This document shows, in pieces, positions 1 through 6,542 of a DNA stretch of 9,820 nucleotides. The DNA is from Pseudomonadota bacterium (GTDB lineage: Bacteria > Myxococcota_A > UBA796 > SXON01): contig SXOM01000205.1 of the NCBI GenBank assembly GCA_005776735.1, positions 1 through 9,820 on the forward strand, read 5' to 3'. Positions within the stretch are counted from its first letter, which is position 1; each line of letters starts with the position of its first letter. A program made the position numbers and the translations under genes. The notes under the pieces were generated by a model. It saw nothing but the letters and a program-made list of their open reading frames with translations, was not told the DNA's origin and made no database searches.

Positions 1-230
1 CGCGCCGCCGCGGCGTGGTCGGCGACCGCACGCGCGTGGCGCTGGGCCCATCCCCGCAGGGTGGCGTACAACAACGCCGCGGTCAACAAGACGTAGCCGG
101 TGCCCTTCCAGGTCTGCACCACCCCGAGCGCCTGGTGATCGGCGCCGAAGAGGAACTCCGCCGAAGCGTCGGAGAGCGCGATCCACAACAGGCCGACCAG
201 GATGTAGACCGCGGTCACCCGCCCAGGCAT
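1..230 (-). CDS. N-terminal fragment of a membrane sensor protein (histidine kinase or GGDEF type)
   Basis: The first 76 codons of a gene that leaves the window at its left edge. The product has two hydrophobic helices, at about residues 5-20 (YILVGLLWIALSD) and 43-58 (KGTGYVLLTAALLY), joined by a short periplasmic loop. This two-helix module, with its LLWIxLSD and QTWKGxxYVLLTAxLLY signatures, is common at the N-terminus of membrane PAS-containing histidine kinases and diguanylate cyclases. After the second helix the chain turns basic and alanine-rich (RGWAQRHARAVADH), as expected for the cytoplasmic linker to a PAS or kinase domain. The ATG at 230 is preceded by GGGAGA at a 4-base spacing, a good ribosome binding site. 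The signalling output and ligand lie outside the window, so the kinase versus cyclase choice is open. It is codirectional with the hydroxylase gene ending at 390 but 159 bases away, so operon membership is uncertain. Confidence 0.75.
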   Translation of the reverse strand, partial: MPGRVTAVYILVGLLWIALSDASAEFLFGADHQALGVVQTWKGTGYVLLTAALLYATLRGWAQRHARAVADHAAAA

Positions 231-389
231 CGAATCTCCCAACCTCGGGCTATCCGCGCGCGCCTCGCTCCACCCGTCGCGGCGATCTCTCAAAACTGGT
301 CCTCGCCCGTGTTCACCCGCATCGGATCGAGGCCCTCGCAACTGTCGCCGATTCGTCAACGTGAGCGAAGAATGCGCGGGGGTGCGAAG
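231..389. other. Intergenic region between hydroxylase stop and sensor gene start
   Basis: A 159-base gap between two minus-strand genes. It should hold the sensor gene promoter, but I see no convincing -35/-10 pair. A 10-codon ATG reading frame (322 to 290, minus strand) is present but too short to call. No strong hairpin with a T-tract follows the hydroxylase stop. It is locally less GC-rich than the flanking genes around 285-365. Confidence 0.5.
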
Positions 390-1538
390 TCACCCGCCGT
401 ACGCCTCGCGTTCGGCCCACAACGCGGCCTCGAGGCGATCCAGCCCCTGCACCAGGGGCAAGCCCGTAGCCGTGGGCCGAGCGGCGGCACGCAGCACCTC
501 CATCCCCTCGTGGTTCTTCTCGCAGACGGCCCGGTAGCGCGCCGGGTCTGCTTCGGGCGCGCCGGCGTCGAGCATCGCCCGGTGCAGGCGCGCGACCGGG
601 AGGAACGCGTGCACCGCCAGGAGCACGCCCCACAGGGGCCGCGGGTCGGGCCGCACCGGGCTCTTGTAGAGCTCACCACTGTTTTCGATCAGGCGGTCGC
701 TCCACGCGAGCAGGTTGAGCTTGCTGTGCTGCACCTCGTGGACGAGCGCTTCGGTCATCGTGACCGAAGCCGTGTGCAACGACACGTACACCAGGCCGAT
801 GGCCTCCTTGTACGAGGCGGAGAAGCTGCGCTCCCCGTGCGTGCCCACCGGCACCACGCCGCCGAGGACCTGCGCGTGTTCGTGCGCCAGCTCGGGGGCG
901 AAGCGGGCGATGCGCGCGCGCGCTTCGTCGAGCGCGGCCACCCACTCGGCGGGGGTGGCGGTGCCGAAGTCCAAGCCGTTGCCCTCCTTCTCGGGGTGGG
1001 CCTCGAACATCGCGAGGGGGTTGGTGTCCGCCCCGAGGAGCCACGCCCCGTGGGCCAGGGGCCACGCCCGCGGTTCGACCTCCGGGGACAGGGCCCACTC
1101 CTCGGTGGGCGACACGGTCACCAGCCCGTTCTGGAAGAGCACGCCGACCCGCGGGGGGCTGAACCGGCGGTGCGCGCCGAGCGCCGGGCTCACCAGCGCA
1201 CGCACGGGGGCGCTCCAGAAGATGCCCTGCTCGGGGAGCACCCCGCGCCGTGCCAACTCCAGGAGCAGGTGGGGCATGCCCCCGACGAGGTCGCCGCCGC
1301 CCAGGGCCGCGCCGACGGTGGGGAGCGCGAGGGTCCCCAGAAAAACGGCGGGCGACTCCTTCAGGACCCGCGCGAGCGGCTCCCGGACGGCATGCCAGGC
1401 TTGTGCGGCCCACGACGGGAGCGGGTCGGGCCAGTCGAGCACCCGACGCGCCAACAGGCGAAGATGCCGGTTCCTCCACGGGCCCAGGCCATCGGTGGGA
1501 GGGCAGGGCCAGGTGTACGGTGCGTCGGGGTAGGCCAC
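390..1538 (-). CDS. HExxH-type putative peptide beta-hydroxylase (TIGR04267-like)
   Basis: A soluble 382-residue protein without signal peptide or membrane helix, so presumably cytoplasmic. The diagnostic block is ALVHEVQHSKLNLL at about residues 264-277, with HExxH at 267-271, followed by LYKSPVRPDPRPLWG (about 290-304) and VHAFLPVARLH. That order of blocks matches the HEXXH-motif family first noted beside RiPP modification genes, whose members are now annotated as alpha-ketoglutarate-dependent peptide beta-hydroxylases rather than proteases. An upstream DTNPLAMFEAHPEKEGN block (171-187) is also typical of the myxobacterial branch. Start: GTG at 1538, with no clear Shine-Dalgarno sequence but a TAGTTT box six bases upstream, so translation may be leaderless or coupled to the monooxygenase gene ending 16 bases upstream. 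No precursor peptide, radical SAM or lanthipeptide gene is adjacent, so the substrate is unknown. The family assignment is strong from recalled motifs; the chemistry is by analogy. Confidence 0.8.
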   Translation of the reverse strand: MAYPDAPYTWPCPPTDGLGPWRNRHLRLLARRVLDWPDPLPSWAAQAWHAVREPLARVLKESPAVFLGTLALPTVGAALGGGDLVGGMPHLLLELARRGVLPEQGIFWSAPVRALVSPALGAHRRFSPPRVGVLFQNGLVTVSPTEEWALSPEVEPRAWPLAHGAWLLGADTNPLAMFEAHPEKEGNGLDFGTATPAEWVAALDEARARIARFAPELAHEHAQVLGGVVPVGTHGERSFSASYKEAIGLVYVSLHTASVTMTEALVHEVQHSKLNLLAWSDRLIENSGELYKSPVRPDPRPLWGVLLAVHAFLPVARLHRAMLDAGAPEADPARYRAVCEKNHEGMEVLRAAARPTATGLPLVQGLDRLEAALWAEREAYGG

Positions 1539-1544
1539 CCCGGC

Positions 1545-1550
1545 AAACTA
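1545..1550 (-). promoter_or_regulatory. Possible -10 element (TAGTTT) for a leaderless hydroxylase transcript
   Basis: On the minus strand TAGTTT fits the bacterial -10 pattern TAnnnT and ends six bases before the GTG at 1538. That spacing would place the transcription start at or next to the start codon. It lies in the 16-base gap after the monooxygenase stop. No matching -35 hexamer is evident, so this rests on position and base composition only. Confidence 0.3.
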
Positions 1551-1554
1551 ACGC

Positions 1555-2745
1555 CTACGTCGAGTAGTAGAACAGGAAGAAGCACATCTCCTGGTTGGTG
1601 CCCTCGCCGTAGGTCAGGGTGTCACCCGAGGTGTTGTCGTAGGTGCAGCTCGTGGTGAGCGTCGCCCCTTGCCCCCAGATCGCCGGCTCTTCGTAGAGGT
1701 AGGTCATCTGGTGGCCGAAGTCCCAGTCGTCGTCGCGGGCGAGGCACGTCTCGGTGCCTCCGTCGACCACCGCGCTCTGGTAGCCCACGCCGTACAGGTG
1801 CATGTGGGGGAACACGCCGTGCACGGTGATGTCGACGCCGTAGTCGTTCACGTAGTCCTCCTGCACCGCTTCGACCTCGCCGTCGGCCACGCGGAACCCC
1901 GTGGGGCCGAGCGGGGCCATGAAGATCTCGGGGTCGGCGGACGCCGCGGTGCGGAACCGGTAGCCGGACTGGTCGATCGTGCCGGCCTCGTCGGCGAAGT
2001 AGTGCATCTGAAGCACGATCTGGTCGCCCGGCTCCACCTTCATGCCCCCCTCGGGGAACGCGGTCGGCTCCATGCCCGGCGCCCAGGCGTGCAGGATGTT
2101 CCAGTCGTTCTCGGCGATGGGCGTGCGGCAGTCCCAGCCGTCGGTCAGGTCGGCGTCGCCGCTGGCGGCGCCGGCGTCGGCCCCGCCGTCGACCGCGAGC
2201 AGCGTGTGGTGCACCACCGACGCTTCGTCCACGATCACGTCGAACCCGGTGATGTAGGTGGTTTCGGTGAACGGGTTCACGAGCACCTGGCAGTGGTACT
2301 CGTTGCCGTCGTCGCCCGGCGTGACGCTGTGCGCGATCGGCAAGGTGGCCTCGACGTCGGCGCCGGCCAGGGTGAGCTCCGGCGGCACGAGCGCGGCGAT
2401 CGCCGCTCCTTCGGGCGCGCCGCCGTCGGCCCAGGCGGCGATGGCCGCCACCTCGTCGTCGGAGATGGCGAGCCGCTCGTGGCCCACGTACGGACGACAC
2501 GTCGCGTCCATCGCGGCGGGGGGCATCCGCCCCGCGTCGGTCGCCGCCTTCATCGCCACCGCGTACGCCGAAGCGCCCGCGAACGTCGTGAAGTCGCCCT
2601 GCCCGACCCCGCCCGGGTGGTGACACCCCACGCACGCGCGCCCCACGATCGGGGAGACCTCGACCTCCCAGGTGGGCACGTCGCCCGCCACGTCGTCGCC
2701 CGAATCGACCGTCGTCGCACACGCCATCATCAGAATCAGCATCAT
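1555..2745 (-). CDS. Lipoprotein with c-type haem motif and copper type II (PHM/DBH-like) monooxygenase domains
   Basis: From the ATG at 2745 the protein has 396 residues. A very short leader ends in a lipobox (LMMAC, Cys9), so it is probably a lipid-anchored envelope protein. Residues 32-110 form a cytochrome-like segment: CVGCHH (CxxCH at 38-42), then GRMPP with Met74 as likely axial ligand. The remainder carries every copper ligand signature of peptidylglycine alpha-hydroxylating and dopamine beta-monooxygenases: VVHHTL (His179-His180) and LQMHYF (His248) for the first copper, PHMHLYG (His314, His316) and QEMCFF (Met387) for the second. This family hydroxylates C-H bonds with O2 and outside electrons; here the haem segment could be the donor. 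An in-frame GTG at 2769 is possible, but ATG at 2745 has GGGAG five bases upstream and starts directly at the leader. The HExxH hydroxylase follows after 16 bases. The physiological substrate is unknown. Confidence 0.88.
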   Translation of the reverse strand: MMLILMMACATTVDSGDDVAGDVPTWEVEVSPIVGRACVGCHHPGGVGQGDFTTFAGASAYAVAMKAATDAGRMPPAAMDATCRPYVGHERLAISDDEVAAIAAWADGGAPEGAAIAALVPPELTLAGADVEATLPIAHSVTPGDDGNEYHCQVLVNPFTETTYITGFDVIVDEASVVHHTLLAVDGGADAGAASGDADLTDGWDCRTPIAENDWNILHAWAPGMEPTAFPEGGMKVEPGDQIVLQMHYFADEAGTIDQSGYRFRTAASADPEIFMAPLGPTGFRVADGEVEAVQEDYVNDYGVDITVHGVFPHMHLYGVGYQSAVVDGGTETCLARDDDWDFGHQMTYLYEEPAIWGQGATLTTSCTYDNTSGDTLTYGEGTNQEMCFFLFYYST

Positions 2746-2863
2746 GGGAGCTCCCGGGTCCTTGGACACCGCAGCGCGGCGCGGCCGAAAGCTAATTCAC
2801 CGAGCCCATGGGGCGACGGCCCGCGACCGTCCGCACGTCGAGCCGAGGCCGGCGGCCGTCGCG
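2746..2863. other. Intergenic region upstream of the monooxygenase gene
   Basis: A 118-base gap after the transporter stop. On the minus strand it holds the GGGAG ribosome binding site (2751-2755) and an A/T island around 2786-2798. A small hairpin (GACGG 2815-2819 with CCGTC 2827-2831, 7-base loop) lies just after the transporter stop, without a T-run. No ORF here is supported as a gene. Confidence 0.5.
2789..2794 (-). promoter_or_regulatory. Possible -10 element (TAGCTT) for the monooxygenase gene
   Basis: The minus strand reads GAATTAGCTTTC, the only A/T-rich island in this gap. TAGCTT fits TAnnnT and lies 43 bases before the ATG at 2745, giving a short leader that contains the GGGAG site. 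No TTGACA-like box lies at the usual spacing. Confidence 0.25.
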
Positions 2864-4081
2864 CTACGGGGGCGACGCCCGCTCGACGGTCGGCACCCAG
2901 GCGACGAGGCCGACGCCGGCGACGACCGCCAGGGCGGCACCACCGGCGAAGGCCACCGTCGGCGACGCCGCCTCCCACACCAGGCCAAACCCCCACGACG
3001 CGGGCAGGCTCGCGAGGCCGGTGACGAGGTGGTAGCTGCCGAAGGCGGTCCCGCGCGCCCCCTCGCCCGCGCGCTCGGCCACGAGCGCCTTCTCCGCGCC
3101 TTCGCTCAGGCCGGAGTACAGGCCCCAGGCGCAGAACAAGCCCGCGATCGCGGCGGCGGCGGCCGGCGCGGGCTCGGCGGCGGGCCACCGGTGGCAGGCC
3201 AGCGCGAACCCCCCGAACACCGCGGCGTGGGCCCCCCACCCCCACAAAACCGTCGTACGCGGGCCGAGCAGGTGTCCGAGCGGCGCCGAGCCGAACGACG
3301 CCAGGGACTTCACCACGTGCAGCGCCGCCCACAGGATCGGCACCGCCCACAGCGGCAGGCGTTGGCCCGCGAACAGCAGCAGGAACATCTCGCTGGCGAA
3401 CCCGAGGCGCGACACGGTGAGCACGACGAGGAGGCGGCGCAGGGGCGCCGTCACGGCCAGCGTGAGCGGCACCCGCGGCGCGGCGGGCACGTCGACCCGC
3501 GTGGCGCGTACCGCCAGCACCGCGAGCACGACGACGCACACGCCGGGGACCGCGCTCCACGCGACGACTTCGGCGGGCCCCGCGCCGAGCGTGGTCATCA
3601 GGAGGACCGCGAGGCCGGCCCCGGCGATGGTGCCGGCGTGGTCGAGGGCCCGGTGCACCGCGAACGCGGCGAGCCGGGCGGCGGGCGGCGTCGCCTCGGT
3701 CAAGAGCGCGTCGCGGGGCGCGGTGCGGAGCCCCTTCCCGAGGCGGTCGCCCACCCGGAGCGCGAGCACCGCCGCCGGCGACGACGCGAGCGCCAGGAGG
3801 GGCCGCAGCAGGTTGCTCAGCGCGTAGCCGCCGATCACGAAGGCGCCGTGCCTGCCGGTACGATCGGCGACACGGCCCCCCCACAACTTCAGCACGCTCC
3901 CGACCGCGGTGGCGGTGCCTTCGATGCCGCCCAAGGTCGCGGCCGACGCCCCGAGCGTGCCCGTCAACAGTGCCGGCAACAGCGGCAAGACCATCTCCGA
4001 TGCGGCGTCGTTGACGAAGGAGACGGCGCCGAGCCACCACGCGGCCGCGGGCAGGCGGCGGGTCGGTGCGGTAGCGGCCAT
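2864..4081 (-). CDS. MFS transporter, substrate unknown
   Basis: About 405 residues of strongly hydrophobic helices separated by short charged loops, the usual size for a 12-helix major facilitator. The first helix carries SFVNDAASEMVLPLLPALL, typical of an MFS branch with a conserved D-x-A-x-E-M motif. The loop after the second helix has GGRVADRTGRHG, matching MFS motif A (G-x-x-x-D-R-x-G-R-R). RVGDRLGKGLRTAPRDALL near helices four to five is also characteristic of this branch. The second half repeats the pattern (GLYSGLSEGAEKALVAE). Start chosen: ATG at 4081; an in-frame GTG at 4090 would add three residues, and neither has a strong Shine-Dalgarno sequence. The gene is divergent from the FG-GAP lipoprotein gene, with only 31 bases between the starts, so at least one promoter must lie inside the opposite coding sequence. 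Nothing here identifies the cargo. Confidence 0.88.
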   Translation of the reverse strand: MAATAPTRRLPAAAWWLGAVSFVNDAASEMVLPLLPALLTGTLGASAATLGGIEGTATAVGSVLKLWGGRVADRTGRHGAFVIGGYALSNLLRPLLALASSPAAVLALRVGDRLGKGLRTAPRDALLTEATPPAARLAAFAVHRALDHAGTIAGAGLAVLLMTTLGAGPAEVVAWSAVPGVCVVVLAVLAVRATRVDVPAAPRVPLTLAVTAPLRRLLVVLTVSRLGFASEMFLLLFAGQRLPLWAVPILWAALHVVKSLASFGSAPLGHLLGPRTTVLWGWGAHAAVFGGFALACHRWPAAEPAPAAAAAIAGLFCAWGLYSGLSEGAEKALVAERAGEGARGTAFGSYHLVTGLASLPASWGFGLVWEAASPTVAFAGGAALAVVAGVGLVAWVPTVERASPP

Positions 4082-4112
4082 GGGGAGCACGTAGCCCGGT
4101 TAAGCGGGGCCC

Positions 4113-5924
4113 ATGCGACCCTGGACCCTCTCGCTCCTGCCCCTGGCGTTGGCCGCCTGCGCGACCTCCGACACCGGCGACACCGCCGACAAGGACACCG
4201 CCGACTCGGGCGACACCGACACCGGCGACACCGACACCGGCGACACCGGCGACACCGGCGACACCGACACCGGCGACACCGCCGCGGTCGACGAGGACCT
4301 GGACGGGCACTCGCCGCCCGAGGACTGCAACGACGCCGACGCCGCCGTGAACCCCGCCGCCACCGAGGTGTGCAACGGGACGGACGACAACTGCGACGGC
4401 CAGGTCGACGAAGGCACCGGCGGCACGTGGTACGGCGACGCCGATCGCGACGGCTACGGCGACGGCGAGGTGTGGGCCTGCGACCAGCCGCCCGACACGA
4501 GCTCCACCGGCGGCGACTGCGACGACGCCGACGCCAGCGTGTACCCGGGCGCGGCCGAGGTCTGCGACGACGGGGTCGTCAACGACTGCGCCGCCACCGA
4601 GGCCGATGCGCGCGCGGCCTGCCCGGTCGAGTGGCCGGCGGCGGCGGGCTCGCTCGACGGGCACTGGACCGAGGACCACTTCGAGGGCTCCGCCGGCGCC
4701 GCGGTCGCGCTCGGCGACCTCGATGGCGACGGCCTCGCCGACGCCCTCGTCGGCGCGCCGTACGCCGACGGCGGCGACGAGCGGCAGTACGCCGGCCGTG
4801 CCTACGTGGTGCTCGGCTCGGCCGGCACGACCGGCACGTTGTCGAGCGTCGCGGCCGCCACCATCAGCGGCACCACGCCCTACCAGTCGCTCGGCCAGGC
4901 GGTGGCGGTCGCCGCCGATCTCGACGGCGACGGCCTCGACGACGTGCTCGTCGGCGCGCCCAACACCTACCAGGAGGGTGCGGGTGCGTACGTGTTCCTC
5001 GGCGGGCTCTCCGGCGCGCTCGACCCCTCGACGGCGGCGGCTTCGTTCGTCAACGGCGGCGGCACCGGCACCGCGGTGAGCGGCGCCGGCGACCTCGACG
5101 GCGACGGGCGGAACGACTTCATGGTCGGGAACCCCCTCCAGCAGAACGAAGGCTACGTCGGCCAGGTCGACCTGTTCTCGGGCACGCCGGCCGGCTCGCT
5201 CACCGCCGCCGGGTGGATCCGCGGCCAGGCGAGCGCAGGCGGGCAGCTCGGCACCGCGGTCGCGAGCGCCGGCGACTACGACGGCGACGGCCTGATGGAC
5301 ATCGTCGCCGGCGCGCCCGGCCAGGCCGCCGCGTTCGTGATCCTCGGCGCCACCACGCTCCCCGCCGCCGAGGTGCAGGACGTGTCCGCCTTGTCCCTGT
5401 CGAGCGCCGACACCGACGGCGCGCTCGGGCAGGCGGTCGCCGGCGTCGGCGACGTCGACGGCGACGGGCTCGACGACGTGGCGGTCGGGGCGCCCGACGA
5501 AGGCGCCGAGTACGAGGGGAGCGTGGTGATCGTCGCCGGCGGGACCACCGGCGCCCTCGCGTCGACCAGCGCCGCGGTCGTCATCACCGGGGCCACCCGG
5601 TACGGTTTTGCAGGTCAGGCGCTCGGCGCCGCGGGCGACGTCGATGGGGACGGCCTCGCCGACCTCCTGGTGGGCGCGCCCGGCGACTGGAACGAGGGTT
5701 CGTTCCAGGGCTCGGCGTACCTCGTGCTCGGCGGCGCCAGCGGCGCCGTCGACCTGGCGAGCCCCGACGCCGTCACCACCGGCGACGCCCGGTCCGACGG
5801 GTTCGGCACCGCGCTCGCCGCGGGCGACCGCGACGGCGACGGCCGCCCCGACGTGCTCGGAGGGGCGCGGGGCGACGGCGAGTACGGCGGCGCCTACCTC
5901 CTGCTCGGCCCGACCACGTGGTGA
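4113..5924 (+). CDS. FG-GAP beta-propeller lipoprotein with MopE-like metal-binding motifs
   Basis: A 603-residue envelope protein. The leader MRPWTLSLLPLALAAC ends in a lipobox (LAAC, Cys16). It is followed by an Asp/Thr/Gly linker (residues 20-56) and two MopE-like putative metal-binding units: DCNDADAAVNPAATEVCNG plus DDNCDGQVDEG (about 71-101), and DCDDADASVYPGAAEVCDD (135-153) with the variant tail VVNDCAATE. From about residue 185 to the end there are seven blades with the integrin-alpha calcium loop, as in GDLDGDGLADALVGAP. The seven cores read DLDGDGLAD, DLDGDGLDD, DLDGDGRND, DYDGDGLMD, DVDGDGLDD, DVDGDGLAD and DRDGDGRPD. Seven FG-GAP blades make a closed propeller, so the protein looks complete. 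Such proteins bind calcium and serve as surface adhesion or scaffold modules; the exact role here is unknown. The stop overlaps the start of the 2OG oxygenase gene, so the two are probably translationally coupled. Confidence 0.9.
   Translation: MRPWTLSLLPLALAACATSDTGDTADKDTADSGDTDTGDTDTGDTGDTGDTDTGDTAAVDEDLDGHSPPEDCNDADAAVNPAATEVCNGTDDNCDGQVDEGTGGTWYGDADRDGYGDGEVWACDQPPDTSSTGGDCDDADASVYPGAAEVCDDGVVNDCAATEADARAACPVEWPAAAGSLDGHWTEDHFEGSAGAAVALGDLDGDGLADALVGAPYADGGDERQYAGRAYVVLGSAGTTGTLSSVAAATISGTTPYQSLGQAVAVAADLDGDGLDDVLVGAPNTYQEGAGAYVFLGGLSGALDPSTAAASFVNGGGTGTAVSGAGDLDGDGRNDFMVGNPLQQNEGYVGQVDLFSGTPAGSLTAAGWIRGQASAGGQLGTAVASAGDYDGDGLMDIVAGAPGQAAAFVILGATTLPAAEVQDVSALSLSSADTDGALGQAVAGVGDVDGDGLDDVAVGAPDEGAEYEGSVVIVAGGTTGALASTSAAVVITGATRYGFAGQALGAAGDVDGDGLADLLVGAPGDWNEGSFQGSAYLVLGGASGAVDLASPDAVTTGDARSDGFGTALAAGDRDGDGRPDVLGGARGDGEYGGAYLLLGPTTW
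4212..4280 (+). repeat. In-frame GACACC/GGC tandem tract encoding the Asp-Thr-Gly linker
   Basis: Sixty-nine bases built only from the codons GAC, ACC and GGC, encoding D-T and G-D-T units just after the lipoprotein anchor (residues 34-56). Related but less regular copies extend upstream to about 4169. Because units are multiples of three bases, slippage would change linker length without breaking the frame. The acidic, threonine-rich composition suggests an extended and possibly glycosylated spacer between the membrane anchor and the folded domains. Confidence 0.85.
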
Positions 5925-6532
5925 GCTCCCCGCGCCGGGAGCTGCTCTTCCCGTCGCCGCTGTACCTGTCGCGGCCGGCCGGCACCGAAGCGCTGCGCGC
6001 CGCGCTGCGCGAGACGCTCGCGACCGAGGCCCGGAGCACGTCGGGTGTGCGTCAGTCCAATGTCGGGGGCTGGCACTCCGCCCCCGACCTGCTGGAGCGG
6101 CGCGAGGAGCCGTTCCCGGCGCTCGCGGCGCTGTTGGTCGACGGGTTGCGGGGTGTGCTGGCGGCCGAGTGCACCGCCCGGGGGCGCACGGTCGACCCGG
6201 CGCTGAAGATCGCGGGCTTCGGGTGGGGCATGGTGATGGAGCGCGGGCACTACAGCCAACCGCACCATCACGGCGAAGCGCACTGGGCGTGTGCGTTCTA
6301 CGTCGACGCGGGCGAGCCCGACGGCGAGCCACCCGCCGGGCACCTCACCTTCCTCGACCCGCGCGGCGCCGTGGGCCGCGCCGACCCGCTCGACCTGTTC
6401 CCCGGTCGGCAGGACGTACGCCCCGCCGACGGGGTGCTCGTCTACTTCCCGGGGTGGCTGGTCCACCACGTGCACCCGCACCAGGGCGCGCGGGCGCGCA
6501 TCAGCGTGAGCGCGAACTTCGTCCTCGGGTGA
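5921..6532 (+). CDS. 2OG-Fe(II) oxygenase (TIGR02466 / 2OG-FeII_Oxy_5-like)
   Basis: A soluble 203-residue protein matching the small putative 2-oxoglutarate/Fe(II) oxygenase family by its block order. The blocks are LFPSPLY at the N-terminus, GGWHSAPDLLER (49-60), the His-rich SQPHHHGEAHWACAFYVDAG (112-131), GHLTFLDPR (140-148), DPLDLF (155-160), VLVYFPGWLVHHVHPHQG (172-189) and RISVSANF (193-200). By analogy His115/His117 and His182 are candidate iron ligands and Arg193 would bind the 2OG carboxylate; which histidines actually coordinate is inference. Family members have no agreed substrate. Start: GTG at 5921 forms a GTGA overlap with the lipoprotein stop; the adjacent in-frame GTG at 5918 is equally possible. 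No Shine-Dalgarno sequence is seen, consistent with coupled translation. There is no signal peptide, so the enzyme should be cytoplasmic. It converges on the CNBD gene, with 10 bases between the stops. Confidence 0.85.
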   Translation: MSSPRRELLFPSPLYLSRPAGTEALRAALRETLATEARSTSGVRQSNVGGWHSAPDLLERREEPFPALAALLVDGLRGVLAAECTARGRTVDPALKIAGFGWGMVMERGHYSQPHHHGEAHWACAFYVDAGEPDGEPPAGHLTFLDPRGAVGRADPLDLFPGRQDVRPADGVLVYFPGWLVHHVHPHQGARARISVSANFVLG

Positions 6533-6542
6533 TCGCCGCGCC

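Noticed and set aside
290..322. Ten-codon minus-strand ORF between the hydroxylase and sensor genes, considered as a RiPP precursor or leader peptide
   Set aside because: Too short for a precursor with leader and core. It has only a weak GAGGG-like site upstream and no repeated residues or cleavage motif.
390..1538. Reading HExxH as a zinc metalloprotease motif
   Set aside because: The surrounding blocks (QHSKLNLL, DPRPLWG, VHAFLPVAR) match the HExxH peptide-modifying family rather than any protease family I know, and there is no signal peptide or prodomain.
15..1658. A 547-codon plus-strand open frame opposite the hydroxylase gene
   Set aside because: Composition is Arg/Gly/His/Pro-rich with no domain. 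The minus strand over the same region encodes a protein with clear family blocks.
2815..2831. Hairpin after the MFS transporter stop as a terminator
   Set aside because: Only a 5-bp stem with a 7-base loop and no T-run; such stems are expected by chance at this GC content.
1669..3024. A 451-codon plus-strand open frame opposite the copper monooxygenase
   Set aside because: It is a complementary shadow, rich in Val/His/Arg, without motifs, while the minus-strand protein has all copper ligands.
4212..4280. The GACACC tract as a CRISPR array or regulatory iteron
   Set aside because: There are no unique spacers, the units are 3-9 bases, and the tract is fully in frame inside a lipoprotein linker.
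2742..6332. A 1196-codon minus-strand open frame
   Set aside because: It is antisense to the FG-GAP and oxygenase genes and out of frame with the transporter. The product is low-complexity Arg/Ala/Val-rich with repeats mirroring the DGDG codons, and no domain is seen.
2672..6532. A 1286-codon plus-strand open frame
   Set aside because: Only its last 203 codons (from 5921) form a recognisable protein, the 2OG oxygenase. The rest is Arg/Gly/Pro-rich translation opposite or out of frame with the transporter and FG-GAP genes, kept open by GC-biased codons.
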